Shown here piece after piece: positions 1 through 8,114 of a DNA stretch of 25,945 nucleotides. Origin of the DNA: Mesaphorura yosii (Eukaryota; Arthropoda; Collembola; Poduromorpha; Tullbergiidae); assembly GCA_009869945.1 (NCBI GenBank), contig WIXG01000698.1, positions 1-25,945 of the forward strand, read 5' to 3'. Made by a program: the position numbers and the translations under genes. The notes beneath the pieces are model-generated. The model saw nothing but the letters and a program-made list of their open reading frames with translations, did no database searches and was not told the origin of the DNA. Numbering within the stretch: position 1 is the stretch's first letter; each line of letters begins with the position of its first letter.

Positions 1-97
1 TCGATTGCACTTCAATGTTCAACCGAATAATTTATCAGACGCGCTGTCAAGACACTGAATACTCCGTCTCTGCCCGGGTAATGGCGAAGAAATCGTT

Positions 98-1426
98 CTA
101 AAATGTGGGGAGAGCTGAGAACGTGTTGGAATTCCAACCCGCTGCCAGTCCCACTGACGTCCTTTCGGTCAGTCTCAATGAAATCATAAACATGACGACC
201 GTGACTGAAGCCGCGACAATATCAGATAATGCCGTGTAATCCATTCTCACCAGGTTACATACTCGAAGACTCGGATTCCACTCTTGCACATGTTGGCCGA
301 TCACTTGCGCTAGCCTGAACCTGCTAGAGTTGAACGGAGTTTGTGAAGCTATTGAACAAGTTGACATGTCCATCAAGCGTTTAATCTTTAGCCTTAGCAG
401 CCTCGACTTGAGTTCTTGTCGATTATTCGCAACCTGTGGTAATAAGAGACACCCGCACGGTTTGTGCTACACATGACCCAGGTTCGAATTTTTTCGTTCA
501 CTTACCGTATCCTTCAGTTTTTGTCCGACATGTGCGATGAGGAAAATATGAAAATAGTCGGCGACAACATAAAATATTGCGCCTTCGCCGTCGACCAGAC
601 AGACGACTGCCCAGTACAGGGAAAACAGCGCATCAAGACCGTACTCGAAGAGTGTGACTAGAACGATAAGACCGATTGCCGATTGGTAGAGGTAGTACGT
701 GTCTTGTAGGGATGAGAACGTATCCAAGGTTTCAAGCAACCGAATCGAGTTCCAAGTCTCCATTGATTTGAGCAGCAGCCGGTGGTTGTGGCGCAGGGCA
801 GCTAATAGCTGCACACCACCGATCAATACGAATCGGATATCACACATGGCAGAGGCGAGGGCGGCGAGATGCATAAACAGGTACAATTCCACTTGGCCCA
901 TGCTACCTTCTCCCGCCGTAATGTGATACTCTCTGACAATGACCACCATCTCCAAGCTGATGGCGACGGGAATGTCAAGTAGAACGAGGAGGGTCAGGCG
1001 GCGCGGTTGCGCGTCGCCCTCCATCATAATTGTGTTCCACAGCTCACCGAACTTTCGATGCAGTTGCTCGTATTTGGCACATTGCAGTAGATAAAATGAG
1101 CGTAAAACTCCTTCCCTAAATGTAAAAACAAAGTTGATTGCGAATGCTATCAACAGGCTGGAAGGCGGGTAGTTTTCGTCCACGATTTCCCGAGATGTCA
1201 CGGCAAGGAATTCGGTGGGGTGAAGGACGGCTACGAACAGTGAGTAGGCGAGACTCAGGGTCCGGGCTGCCCGCTGGGCGAAGCGTCTCCTCCAGCTTGA
1301 CGATGCCGACCTCTCGACGGTGGTGATTCTGGTCACCCCGAAGGGGATGCACGCAAACAGGTGGATCATGGCCCAGAGAAGAGAACATGTGCTCAAAACA
1401 AACGAGGAAAGCCAGCGGCTCCGCAT
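98..1426 (-). CDS. Gustatory-receptor-like 7TM chemoreceptor (two exons)
   Basis: Exons are 1426..506 and 433..98 with a 72-nt intron: donor cg|GTAAGTG, acceptor accacAG|gttgcg. Both exons are whole codons (307 and 112), so the join is phase 0 and gives 418 aa. The unspliced frame runs on only 12 residues past the donor. Hydrophobic segments lie near residues 8-30, 55-76, 89-110, 142-164, 178-206, 246-275 and 282-300, with a last one in exon 2, the usual GR layout of a 7TM protein with a short C-terminus. The closing region (ALSDIVAASVTVVMFMISLR) sits where GRs carry TYhhhhhQF but keeps only the T. The family is normally a membrane ligand-gated channel in chemosensory neurons; the ligand cannot be read. 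The start is the first ATG after an in-frame stop 15-18 nt upstream; an extra 5' exon is not excluded. No AATAAA is seen before the window edge. Confidence 0.8.
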
Positions 1427-1773
1427 CGTGTTCCATGTGCATCAACACACATACGAAATATTGATTTAAAGCTACCTGTGCCTCATATTAAAATAATTCG
1501 CCACTCATCTCTGACGTCAAAGGTGGCCTGGTCGTTCATATTTTACAATTTTCCTGTAATTGGACGCGACATTGTTGCGCATATTCAACTCAAGAGTTCG
1601 AATTCAATTGACGACCATGGAAAGTAGTTGTGTTAATGAGGGACGAAATTCTTCTATAGATGGAGAAATTTCGTTCAAGCATTACACACTCAACCTGTCG
1701 CTAATGGAATTTTTTAAATCCGTGAATGACCATGACGACCAAGGCTAAACGTCGCTACGGACAAACGAACATT

Positions 1774-2121
1774 TTAAGCATTCATATCACATTGGGTATG
1801 AGCCAGTGCCGATCCACTTGCCCTCATCTTCCGTCTCAGCCGTTCGCCTACTTCCATCACACTCCCTGCCATGAAGTGCAGGACGTATGAATAGAGACCA
1901 ACATTGAGGCTCGTGATGGGGAAGATGAGGTAGCTTTGGAAGCTGACAACCCCGAAGAATTTGATACATCCACAGATGAGGAATGTGAGTGCCGTCGCTG
2001 CTGTGATCACTGTGACTGGGACTACGTCGCAAAGCAGACAGATTTACGAAAGATTCATATTCGTCACCAATCTCGGTTGCTCATATTTGCAGTAAACCCT
2101 CTCCGGTCTTGGAAAGAAATT
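1774..2121 (-). pseudogene. Relic of a GR-like chemoreceptor (TM3-TM5 part)
   Basis: One minus-strand frame reads ERVYCKYEQPRLVTNMNLS, then a TAA stop (2046-2044), then ICLLCDVVPVTVITAATAL and a further hydrophobic pair ending GERLRRKMRAS. This lines up in order with the neighbouring intact receptor (98-1426), which has CAKYEQLHRKFGELW, then LLVLLDIPVAISLEM, then a long TM5 and a basic loop. The shared CxKYEQ block, the PV at the start of TM4 and the TM4-TM5 spacing make homology likely, although overall identity is low. No N-terminal or C-terminal part is recognisable; the 5' side runs into the 3' end of the lectin gene. The stop and the shortened loop argue against a working gene, though an intron across the stop cannot be ruled out. 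By-eye alignment only. Confidence 0.5.
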
Positions 2122-2196
2122 CGGACCAGGTGGATGTGTTTGTTCGAATTCTGAATTTATATTGAGAAAGGATTTCATGCAATTAAAGCCGGAATC

Positions 2197-2202
2197 TTTA
2201 TT
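2197..2202 (-). other. Poly(A) signal of the lectin gene
   Basis: TTTATT on plus reads AATAAA on minus, 64 nt past the lectin stop codon. Position and orientation fit the 3' end of that transcript. Confidence 0.6.
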
Positions 2203-2265
2203 GACAGATTAAAATTTACGTTGGAGACTTGGTTGGAGAAAGATGTACAAGGTCGGCCACAAGGT

Positions 2266-2877
2266 TCAATCAATAAGTCGTGTCTCGCAGATTACAAAAC
2301 TTGGATACCAGAGGCCAGCGAGAATCAACACGGAGTAATCATGTCCTGGTTGATCAAATCCAACAAATAGCATTCCAGCAGTTCGGATGTCGTCTCCTTG
2401 TACTTTATCTTCATACAAAATGACATGGTCTGAATTTGAGTCCCAAACAAGCTGTGCCTCAGTTTGAGCATCACGAGCACCAGTCCAATAGTATGGCATT
2501 TGGGAGAAGAATCTTAACTTGGTGACAATGAAGTCATGTTCAGCTTGACTTTGAATTTGGACAAGTCTTAGCCCTGCGTCAGCACAAATAGTTCGAGCTT
2601 GTCCCCAAGTACGGAGTTCACTTCTGTCAACCCAAAATCCTTTTCCTAGAATTTTGCCGAAATAATCTAAGTGGGGATGCTTGGACTTGACCTCCTTCAC
2701 GATTGGGTAGTCATCTACAAATACACGGGAGAGTAAAGCGCAAAATTTTAAATTTAAATTTTGGACACGAATTCTGAATGATCTGAACTTTTGTATCGAA
2801 CCTTCTCCCACCAATGGTCCTGCACTTGCACTGGCAACCAGGACAAGAAGTCCAAGTAAGAGCACATAGGCGTTCAT
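2266..2877 (-). CDS. Secreted C-type lectin-like protein
   Basis: The genomic frame is open for 203 codons, but I prefer exons 2877..2802 and 2714..2266. The donor gaag|GTTCGAT and acceptor tttgtAG|atgac remove an 87-nt, very A/T-rich stretch that encodes an unlikely insert (FRSFRIRVQNLNLKF) just after the signal peptide. The spliced protein is 174 aa: signal peptide about 1-19, then a C-type lectin-like domain from about residue 45 to the end. Fold landmarks are WGQARTICADAGLRL (helix with C69), YYWTGARD (in place of WIGL) and VICETRL (C168). Only these two cysteines are present, the C1-C4 pair; the inner C2-C3 pair and EPN/QPD/WND calcium-sugar motifs are missing, so classical sugar binding is doubtful. 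Expected role: extracellular recognition or immunity, by family only. A poly(A) signal (AATAAA on minus) lies at 2197-2202, and a TATTTAAA-like box at about 2974-2981. Confidence 0.75.
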   Translation of the reverse strand: MNAYVLLLGLLVLVASASAGPLVGEGSIQKFRSFRIRVQNLNLKFCALLSRVFVDDYPIVKEVKSKHPHLDYFGKILGKGFWVDRSELRTWGQARTICADAGLRLVQIQSQAEHDFIVTKLRFFSQMPYYWTGARDAQTEAQLVWDSNSDHVILYEDKVQGDDIRTAGMLFVGFDQPGHDYSVLILAGLWYPSFVICETRLID

Positions 2878-2973
2878 GCTAGTGTATTCCAGGCCGAATT
2901 AAAATTTTTGATTTTTCCTGAGGTTTTGAATGCCGTATTCAGTTTGATGGTTCCAGTGACTTAAGAATCAAGT

Positions 2974-2981
2974 TTAAATAC
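2974..2981 (-). promoter_or_regulatory. Possible TATA-like box of the lectin gene
   Basis: The minus strand reads ggTATTTAAActt about 100 nt before the lectin ATG, a plausible core-promoter position for a short 5' UTR. The match is only to a TATA-like consensus, so this is weak evidence. Confidence 0.3.
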
Positions 2982-2989
2982 CACAGCAA

Positions 2990-3520
2990 CTCGCAGACAC
3001 TCACGTATGACTTTCGTCATGGTGTCAGCCTATGACTCATGAATGCCTGACTCAATTTTTTCCTGGGAAACATGTCTAACTTTCCAAAATGAAAGTTGCA
3101 ATGGTAATATTGTAAATTTGTAATCAAGCAAACGTGTTGCGGCATCGTCAACACCAATGTCAAGTAGTACTCTTGAGCTCACTAAGCAAGTATGATCGAC
3201 TGCAGTCTCCAATGTAGCTGTCGTCATCCAAACTGTTTGGGTACTTTGGTTCTCGTGCCGGGTATCGGCCTTAACATCGCCAATCATCTAGTTATGGTTC
3301 GTTTAGAGTGTTTAGCGTTAAATGTGAAGGTTAACCTGTTAATCTGTAAGTTAATTGTTGAATTGTAACAAATCACTTTCAAACTCAAAAGTTCATGTAT
3401 AGCGAATGAATCACGCCCGCTCCATGCACATAAAATGGGGGCAGGTGTTGTGATCTCCAAGTAAGTCACGCAGTCCCGAGAAATTCAACTGATAAGAGGC
3501 ACAATTGCAAGAGCACAATA
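2990..3520. other. Intergenic stretch, no gene seen
   Basis: Between the lectin promoter and the 3' end of the next receptor there are only short open frames (about 60-85 codons) with no domain, signal peptide or splice pattern I recognise. A patch around 3300-3360 is rich in GTTAA-type words. Nothing functional is claimed. Confidence 0.4.
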
Positions 3521-3523
3521 GCA

Positions 3524-3529
3524 CAGTTT
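3524..3529 (-). other. Poly(A) signal for the receptor/106-aa ORF transcript
   Basis: TTTATT on plus (AATAAA on minus) lies 156 nt past the end of the 106-aa ORF and about 480 nt past the receptor stop. No other exact AATAAA on minus was found between them, which would fit one shared 3' end. Confidence 0.5.
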
Positions 3530-3684
3530 ATTAAAGCTAAATGGGAACGACATCAGTTGGCAGGACAAGTCAATGTTATGCAATTTATGAGCCGGAGTGT
3601 GTCCAAGTTGCTCTACACCCATGTGACGCATGTCACACTCTCGCTCTGCTGCTCAGTGCTCGTCAGACTGTACGTGAATTCATT

Positions 3685-4005
3685 CTAGACTTCAGCGCAG
3701 AGTGATCGCAAGAACTCAAACCCTTTCTCAGAATCAATCGTGAATCGATGTGCATGGAAATATCGAGCTTGTTCCTGAAACTTTGCGTAGTCGCTCCACG
3801 ACTGAATCCTGACTCCTGCCTGCAATGAACTCCAAATTCCCGTAGAGCCACCACCGCCGCCGTACTTGAGCAGTTCAGCTTTGATTATAAACCTTCGATT
3901 GTTACGAAATCCTTCCGCCACGAGAAAATGATGCGGCCCAACTGCAAACTGGTTGCTGAGTTTCGAAAGGAATGTGACATTCTTCCGGGCAACTGCGAAG
4001 GGCAT
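3685..4005 (-). CDS. Uncharacterised 106-aa ORF just after the receptor stop
   Basis: The ATG at 4005-4003 comes five bases after the TAA of the receptor gene (4013-4011), in another frame on the same strand. It encodes 106 aa beginning MPFAVARKNVTFLSKL, with VGPHHFLVAEGF, NRRFIIKAELLKY, a five-glycine run, then WSDYAKFQEQARYFHAHRF and EKGFEFLRSL near the end. Composition and codon use look protein-coding: balanced hydrophobic and charged residues, no low complexity except the Gly run. There is no signal peptide or membrane segment, so it would be cytosolic. I do not recognise the family. The frame stays open upstream through the 3' part of the receptor (to about 4383), so it could also be the last exon of a separate spliced gene, with acceptors such as cccttcgcAG|ttgcc. 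Whether it is translated from a dicistronic message or its own transcript cannot be told. Confidence 0.45.
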   Translation of the reverse strand: MPFAVARKNVTFLSKLSNQFAVGPHHFLVAEGFRNNRRFIIKAELLKYGGGGGSTGIWSSLQAGVRIQSWSDYAKFQEQARYFHAHRFTIDSEKGFEFLRSLCAEV

Positions 4006-4010
4006 CAAGT

Positions 4011-5384
4011 TTACTGTGTACTTATCAAAACCGAGCAAATGTTCTCCATCACCATGCTTAGAACTGTCTGGGCCGTGGACGTGTCTAAATACCCGAACGT
4101 GAGTACATGTACCCGAAATGATGCACATTTCATGCAAGAGTACAGGGCTTTCCTTGTATGCTCCGGAACGCCACGTGCCCTGGCTGTCTCGTTTTGCCCC
4201 TTTGCATAGTCTAGAGCAGATGAATTGAGTCGTGAGCCGTAGTCGAGGAATCCGTACAGAAGTGCAAAGCAGAAGAAAAACATGATGAAGTTTGTTGTCT
4301 TTGCGGCCGGGTCGTAACCTCGAACTGCGAAAAGAAAGATGAGGACGCAGATTACAACAAGAATTGTCAAAATTGCAGGCCAAACGTCATTCGCGAAACA
4401 TTTATCCAGTTGTTGACCAACAATTTGGAGACCACGGAATCGTCTGATATTTTCCCTCGTGCTTCCAGCGTCAGATTGCGACATTTGGTCAAATGTAGCT
4501 TGAGAGAAAATGATTGTGGCCGAGGCGATGACGATTAGCACCAGAATGCCTGATGATACCCACCAGATCCAAGCCAAATTTGCAAACGCCCAAAAGACCC
4601 ACTTGAGTGGATTTTGGACGATCCACGTGTACGGAGGAGGTGCAGGCGTTTCACAGTCGACAGTGTCGCAAATAGGGAAGATTGTAGACAGGACATGAAC
4701 TCGGCAGTCGGAGGTGAAGGAGACTGTGCCCATCAGAGCTCCCAGTGCTCCGTAGTGGTGCAGGATTCGATTAAGCCTCCGGAACCGAGTTTCATGCTTT
4801 CTGACATCTGCCTCCAGCACCACGGATTGTGAACCTGACTCCTGGCGGTTGTTCAGATCGCCTTGCATTGTAAAGTGATTCCAGAAGTGGACGAGTGCAT
4901 TGATGAAGGACACAAGTTCATGACGTCGAATCGCAACATGGAAATGGAAAAACATTTCAAAGGACCAAACACCCACGTCAATGACATCAAGGATGTAGTG
5001 CATGTTGGTCAGATCAAATCCGTGATGGTATGTCTGGCGAGCAGGGACTGAAGCAAGCCAGACCGTGATGATCGACATTACAGAAAGCGTGACGAGCCAG
5101 CGTGCAATGAGCGGTCGACTTGTTATGACTTTTGCCGTCTGGGTCGTATTGTCCCAATAGATTGGGCTCACGCCGAGAACAAATCCGGTATTTAACATCA
5201 GACGGAATGCATCGTTCAACTCATTGTGACGTAACTGATCCCCATTGGCTGATGAAGGGATTCTTGGCAAATGAGCGCTGTTATTCTCAATTTCCACCTG
5301 GATCACTTCCACACGATCTTCATTTTGACTCTCACCAGTCACCCGATTCACTTTTACAGAGTTTATGGTTTCCGTCGTCGTCAT
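4011..5384 (-). CDS. GR-like 7TM chemoreceptor, intronless
   Basis: A single open frame of 457 aa. A hydrophilic N-terminus (about 1-60) leads to FRLMLNTGFVLGVSPIYWD, a lead-in typical of GR-like receptors before TM1. Hydrophobic segments lie near residues 94-113, 128-153, 212-225, 259-294, 334-355 and 366-382, and a last amphipathic one near 434-455. The tail (TRKALYSCMKC, then FRVHVLTFGYLDTSTAQTVL, ending SVLIST) fits the C-terminal block of this receptor class, so the stop at 4011 looks genuine rather than a frameshift. Expected role: membrane chemoreceptor of sensory neurons; ligand unknown. Two cysteine-bearing stretches (SDCRVHVL, ICDTVDCET) lie in the loop after the third hydrophobic segment. 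A second ORF begins five bases beyond the stop. Confidence 0.75.
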   Translation of the reverse strand: MTTTETINSVKVNRVTGESQNEDRVEVIQVEIENNSAHLPRIPSSANGDQLRHNELNDAFRLMLNTGFVLGVSPIYWDNTTQTAKVITSRPLIARWLVTLSVMSIITVWLASVPARQTYHHGFDLTNMHYILDVIDVGVWSFEMFFHFHVAIRRHELVSFINALVHFWNHFTMQGDLNNRQESGSQSVVLEADVRKHETRFRRLNRILHHYGALGALMGTVSFTSDCRVHVLSTIFPICDTVDCETPAPPPYTWIVQNPLKWVFWAFANLAWIWWVSSGILVLIVIASATIIFSQATFDQMSQSDAGSTRENIRRFRGLQIVGQQLDKCFANDVWPAILTILVVICVLIFLFAVRGYDPAAKTTNFIMFFFCFALLYGFLDYGSRLNSSALDYAKGQNETARARGVPEHTRKALYSCMKCASFRVHVLTFGYLDTSTAQTVLSMVMENICSVLISTQ

Positions 5385-6672
5385 CGTATCGTTTTGGAAT
5401 TAGCACAAACCTGAAACTCGTGTGTATTGCCTTCGTGATTTGATATTCTGAGCGACTGGGACGTTTTCACAATTTCCGAATTTTTTTCCTAACATGCAAT
5501 CTGATTAAATGGTGAAATATTCACGGCTTCAATTTTTTTATTGCATGGATTTTTGCAGGGAAACCAATTTCATGTTCTTGACCTTGGCCAGCACGTGTTT
5601 CTTCTTTTCGCAAAGCGTCTGATGGGAAAATGGTTACGTTCTTTTAGTGGTTAGTTGGAAGTTACAAAATCCGAACTCATAATTCTTTTAAACGGTGCCT
5701 CCTCTTTCTCAAGGTCTGTCTGTTCTTTCGTTCTGTCTCGAACTCCTGAGCCGGTGACGAGCTAGGGACCTCGTACACATCCAGACGTTTGCTGAATTAA
5801 TTTATGATCAATCCCCAAAATTCGAATTTCGAAGCACCAAAAAACGGCAAAATAAGGAAGCAGATAGTATGAAAAGAAACTCAAAAGAAGCACAAAAAAA
5901 AATAGAGAAATATGCACATTCTCCGACACTCCACTATGGTCGAATGCAGAGGTAAAGTGTGCGGCCCGTGTTGTTAGCATTGATGAGTATTCTACCTTCA
6001 AACGATGATTGTGAGCTACTGTGTGGGCACAGAACATCGAGACTTGATGCATTTGAAAGTTTTTAGATATTCAGGGCTTTCCAATGACACTCAATTTCCA
6101 TGGGGTCGTCATAGAATAGATCATTACAAAATTCAGCAACCAGACTTCAATGCAAGACAGCAGGCGATGAATGCCAGAAGATTTGGAGTCCTCTTCCGCC
6201 ATTGATGTTGATGTTTTATGGTTAGGGTGGATCGGGCAATTAAGAACGAGCTTTGAAAATGTATAACACGCTCTTCTCGGGGCCACGGGCAGTGAATTCA
6301 GGACAAATCGTATTCCACGCCCGTTGGGATCGCCAGGACCTAACGCATCGAAATGGCGTTTACTTTTTCATTGAATCGCAATATGCTCAGTCTGAAAATC
6401 TTTTGACGTGAGAGATGTAATAAATGCGTCACGCTGTTATCTCAGTTGGCATTCAATGACTCAATAGCAGGGCGTAATCCATACCTTTTGTTGATGAAAT
6501 ATGTTGCCACACCATTGTGCTGGTCCCATCTACTAAAGGATTATGATAAGTGATAAAATTCCGCGAGTAGACGTACCGCAAGTACCGGTACAGTTGTCCT
6601 GACACAATTACACGGACCGGATTTAAATGTGGGCCTTCATTTATCCGTGGAAGTTTCGACAACTCACTAGAC
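5385..6672. other. Intergenic stretch, mostly featureless
   Basis: Apart from the terminal-exon candidate at 5538-5618 I see no convincing gene. A minus-strand frame at 5762-6052 is hydrophobic only because it reads a poly-A/T patch (around 5830-5910) as Phe and Leu. A minus ATG at 6202-6200 (MAEEDSKSSGIHRLLSC) has a good start context and could be a first exon, but I found no clean donor after it. Confidence 0.4.
5538..5618 (-). CDS. Possible terminal coding exon of an unknown gene
   Basis: A strong acceptor (taaccattttcccatcAG) on the minus strand is followed by 26 codons and TAA. The peptide starts TLCEKKKHVLAKVKNMKLVS and is Lys-rich. The stop codon overlaps an AATAAA signal (TTTATT on plus, 5536-5541). 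Polypyrimidine tract, clean phase-0 frame, basic peptide and poly(A) signal together look like a last exon. Upstream exons would lie to the right on the minus strand and were not found with confidence; the ATG at 6202 is one candidate start. Confidence 0.3.
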   Translation of the reverse strand, partial: TLCEKKKHVLAKVKNMKLVSLQKSMQ

Positions 6673-7648
6673 ATGGTAAGATTTAATCCAGATTCCGACC
6701 TCCGTCCAGGATGTAAATTGCCAAACCCTCCCTCCCCGTTTTCAGGACTTTGTCAACAAGCTGAGAGGAGCAGCGGAAGACAAGGTGAAGGGTGAAACAA
6801 ACAAGCGAGCAGAAGGCTTGAAAGAAAAGGCAGCCAAGGGCAAGGATGTCTTTAATAATCTGCGCAAAGCTAAATCCAGCTCCGGCAAACTTGTCAGTGA
6901 GTTGGAGATCATTCTGGTCACACTGGGGGAAATTGGCGCCGGAGTGAGCGGCGGCGGAGCCGACTTGCAGGCTCTTGGAGCGGCCACGGGTCGACTGAAC
7001 GCAAGCAGAGTCGTCGTGCAGGAAAATATTGTGACGCTGCAGGAGTGCGTTGAAGGGCTCAAAGATTTCTTAGGGTTGGGGGAGGAGGCGGAGGGCAAGG
7101 AGGAGGAGGTCAAGGAGGAGGTCACCGAGGAGGAGGGCGGCAAGGCTAAGGCGAAAGAGGAGGAACAGAAAGAGGGTGAAGAAAATGGGTTGGCTGCAAA
7201 GATCCGTAGAGCCCTCCACCTTTTATCCAACATTCTTGGTGAAGCGACCATCATCGTAGACCGCAGACTGCCGAGTATAACCGAGCAAGTGGAGGAGCTT
7301 AAGGAAAATGGAGGGGAAAGTGTAATGAGCGTAGAAGGAGCGCAAGGAGTTGGAGGAATCGGAAATGATTTGAATGACATTAAGAAGCGTGTGATGAATA
7401 TTAAGAAGCAGGCGCAGGAGCTTGTGGTAATCGGTGGCAGTGACAAGGATAAAGGTGCCAGTGTAACTCCCTCAGCGGAAGAAGACAAGGTCGGTGCCCA
7501 AGATGACACGCCCAAGGATGCGGGGGAAAGGGGGGGCAAAGACGTGCCTGAGCCGCAGCCATGGTGGAGAAGATGTTGCTGCTGTTGCAAGCGCGGGCGT
7601 GCATCGGGAAAACTGTCACCACGACAAGCAGAGGCAGGGGCAAAGTAG
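6673..7648 (+). CDS. Lys/Glu-rich protein with a five-cysteine tail
   Basis: Exon 1 carries only the start codon: acATG|GTAAG with the ATG at 6673-6675. A 70-nt intron ends ccccgttttcAG, and exon 2 runs 6746-7648. The protein is 301 aa and begins MDFVNKLRGAAEDKVKG. Regions: a basic helical N-terminus (1-45); a helix with a Gly-rich hinge (GEIGAGVSGGGADLQ); a Glu/Lys/Gly low-complexity run near 115-150; a second helical stretch (IRRALHLLSNILGEATIIVD); an acidic linker; and the tail WWRRCCCCCKRGR at about 274-286. There is no signal peptide or TM segment. The Cys cluster flanked by Trp and Arg looks like a palmitoylated membrane anchor, by analogy. I do not recognise the family. AATAAA at 7689-7694 lies 41 nt past the stop. 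The long frame on the opposite strand here mirrors the GAG/AAG-rich codons. Confidence 0.7.
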
Positions 7649-7688
7649 TGGGAGTGGCATAGCAACTGTCGCCATCGTGAGGTCTTTT

Positions 7689-7694
7689 AATAAA
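7689..7694 (+). other. Poly(A) signal of the Lys/Glu-rich gene
   Basis: Exact AATAAA 41 nt after the stop codon at 7646-7648, in the right orientation. Confidence 0.65.
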
Positions 7695-7699
7695 TACTA

Positions 7700-8110
7700 T
7701 AATGCTTTCAGCCACTTTATTGGTTGTCAAGTGACAAAAACTGGGTCAAATGATTGGTGTTCCCGTCCGTGAATCAAATCATCGGGATTCTGCTCGTCTC
7801 GACCGCCTGCGCCCTCGTCCTGCAGTGCAGCAGCTTTGAATTCTTTGCCGTGCAGATATCCGTTGTTTTCGGCACATCATTGCACATGTTTAGCACAAAG
7901 TGTAAGGGGATATAGTGGGACCAGTATTCTGGGTCTCTTGGCTCCACTTTGCATACAAATTGATCCTGGCTCCACCCTTGACCACTTTCGGTCCAGGCTG
8001 GAAGATCCATGATCCGGATACGTCCCGCCTGTGGCTCCACGCTCGGAGCCGCCCTGCGGGCCCATTGTCCCAGTCTGGCCGTAGGCCGACAGTCGGTAGA
8101 CCGGAAGCTT
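7700..8110. other. Ambiguous GC-richer stretch
   Basis: Several 80-110-codon frames overlap on both strands at 7774-8256 without a recognisable protein. A short plus stretch near 7780-7830 reads like a signal peptide (IIGILLVSTACALVLQC) but lacks an in-frame ATG. It may be the eroded 5' part of the Kelch-type relic. Confidence 0.25.
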
Positions 8111-8114
8111 TAGG

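Noticed and set aside
2266..2877. Reading the lectin as one uninterrupted 203-aa exon
   Set aside because: The 87-nt insert has a GT...AG frame, extreme A/T content and an implausible peptide between signal sequence and mature protein; kept only as a possible retained-intron isoform.
5762..6052. Minus-strand frame with a strongly hydrophobic stretch
   Set aside because: The hydrophobicity comes from an A-rich plus-strand patch read as TTT/CTT codons; no homology, splice or 3' signals.
6742..7665. 307-codon open frame on the minus strand
   Set aside because: It is the antisense of the Lys/Glu-rich gene; GAG/AAG codons read as Ser/Leu/Pro runs, and the plus gene has its own splice sites and poly(A) signal.
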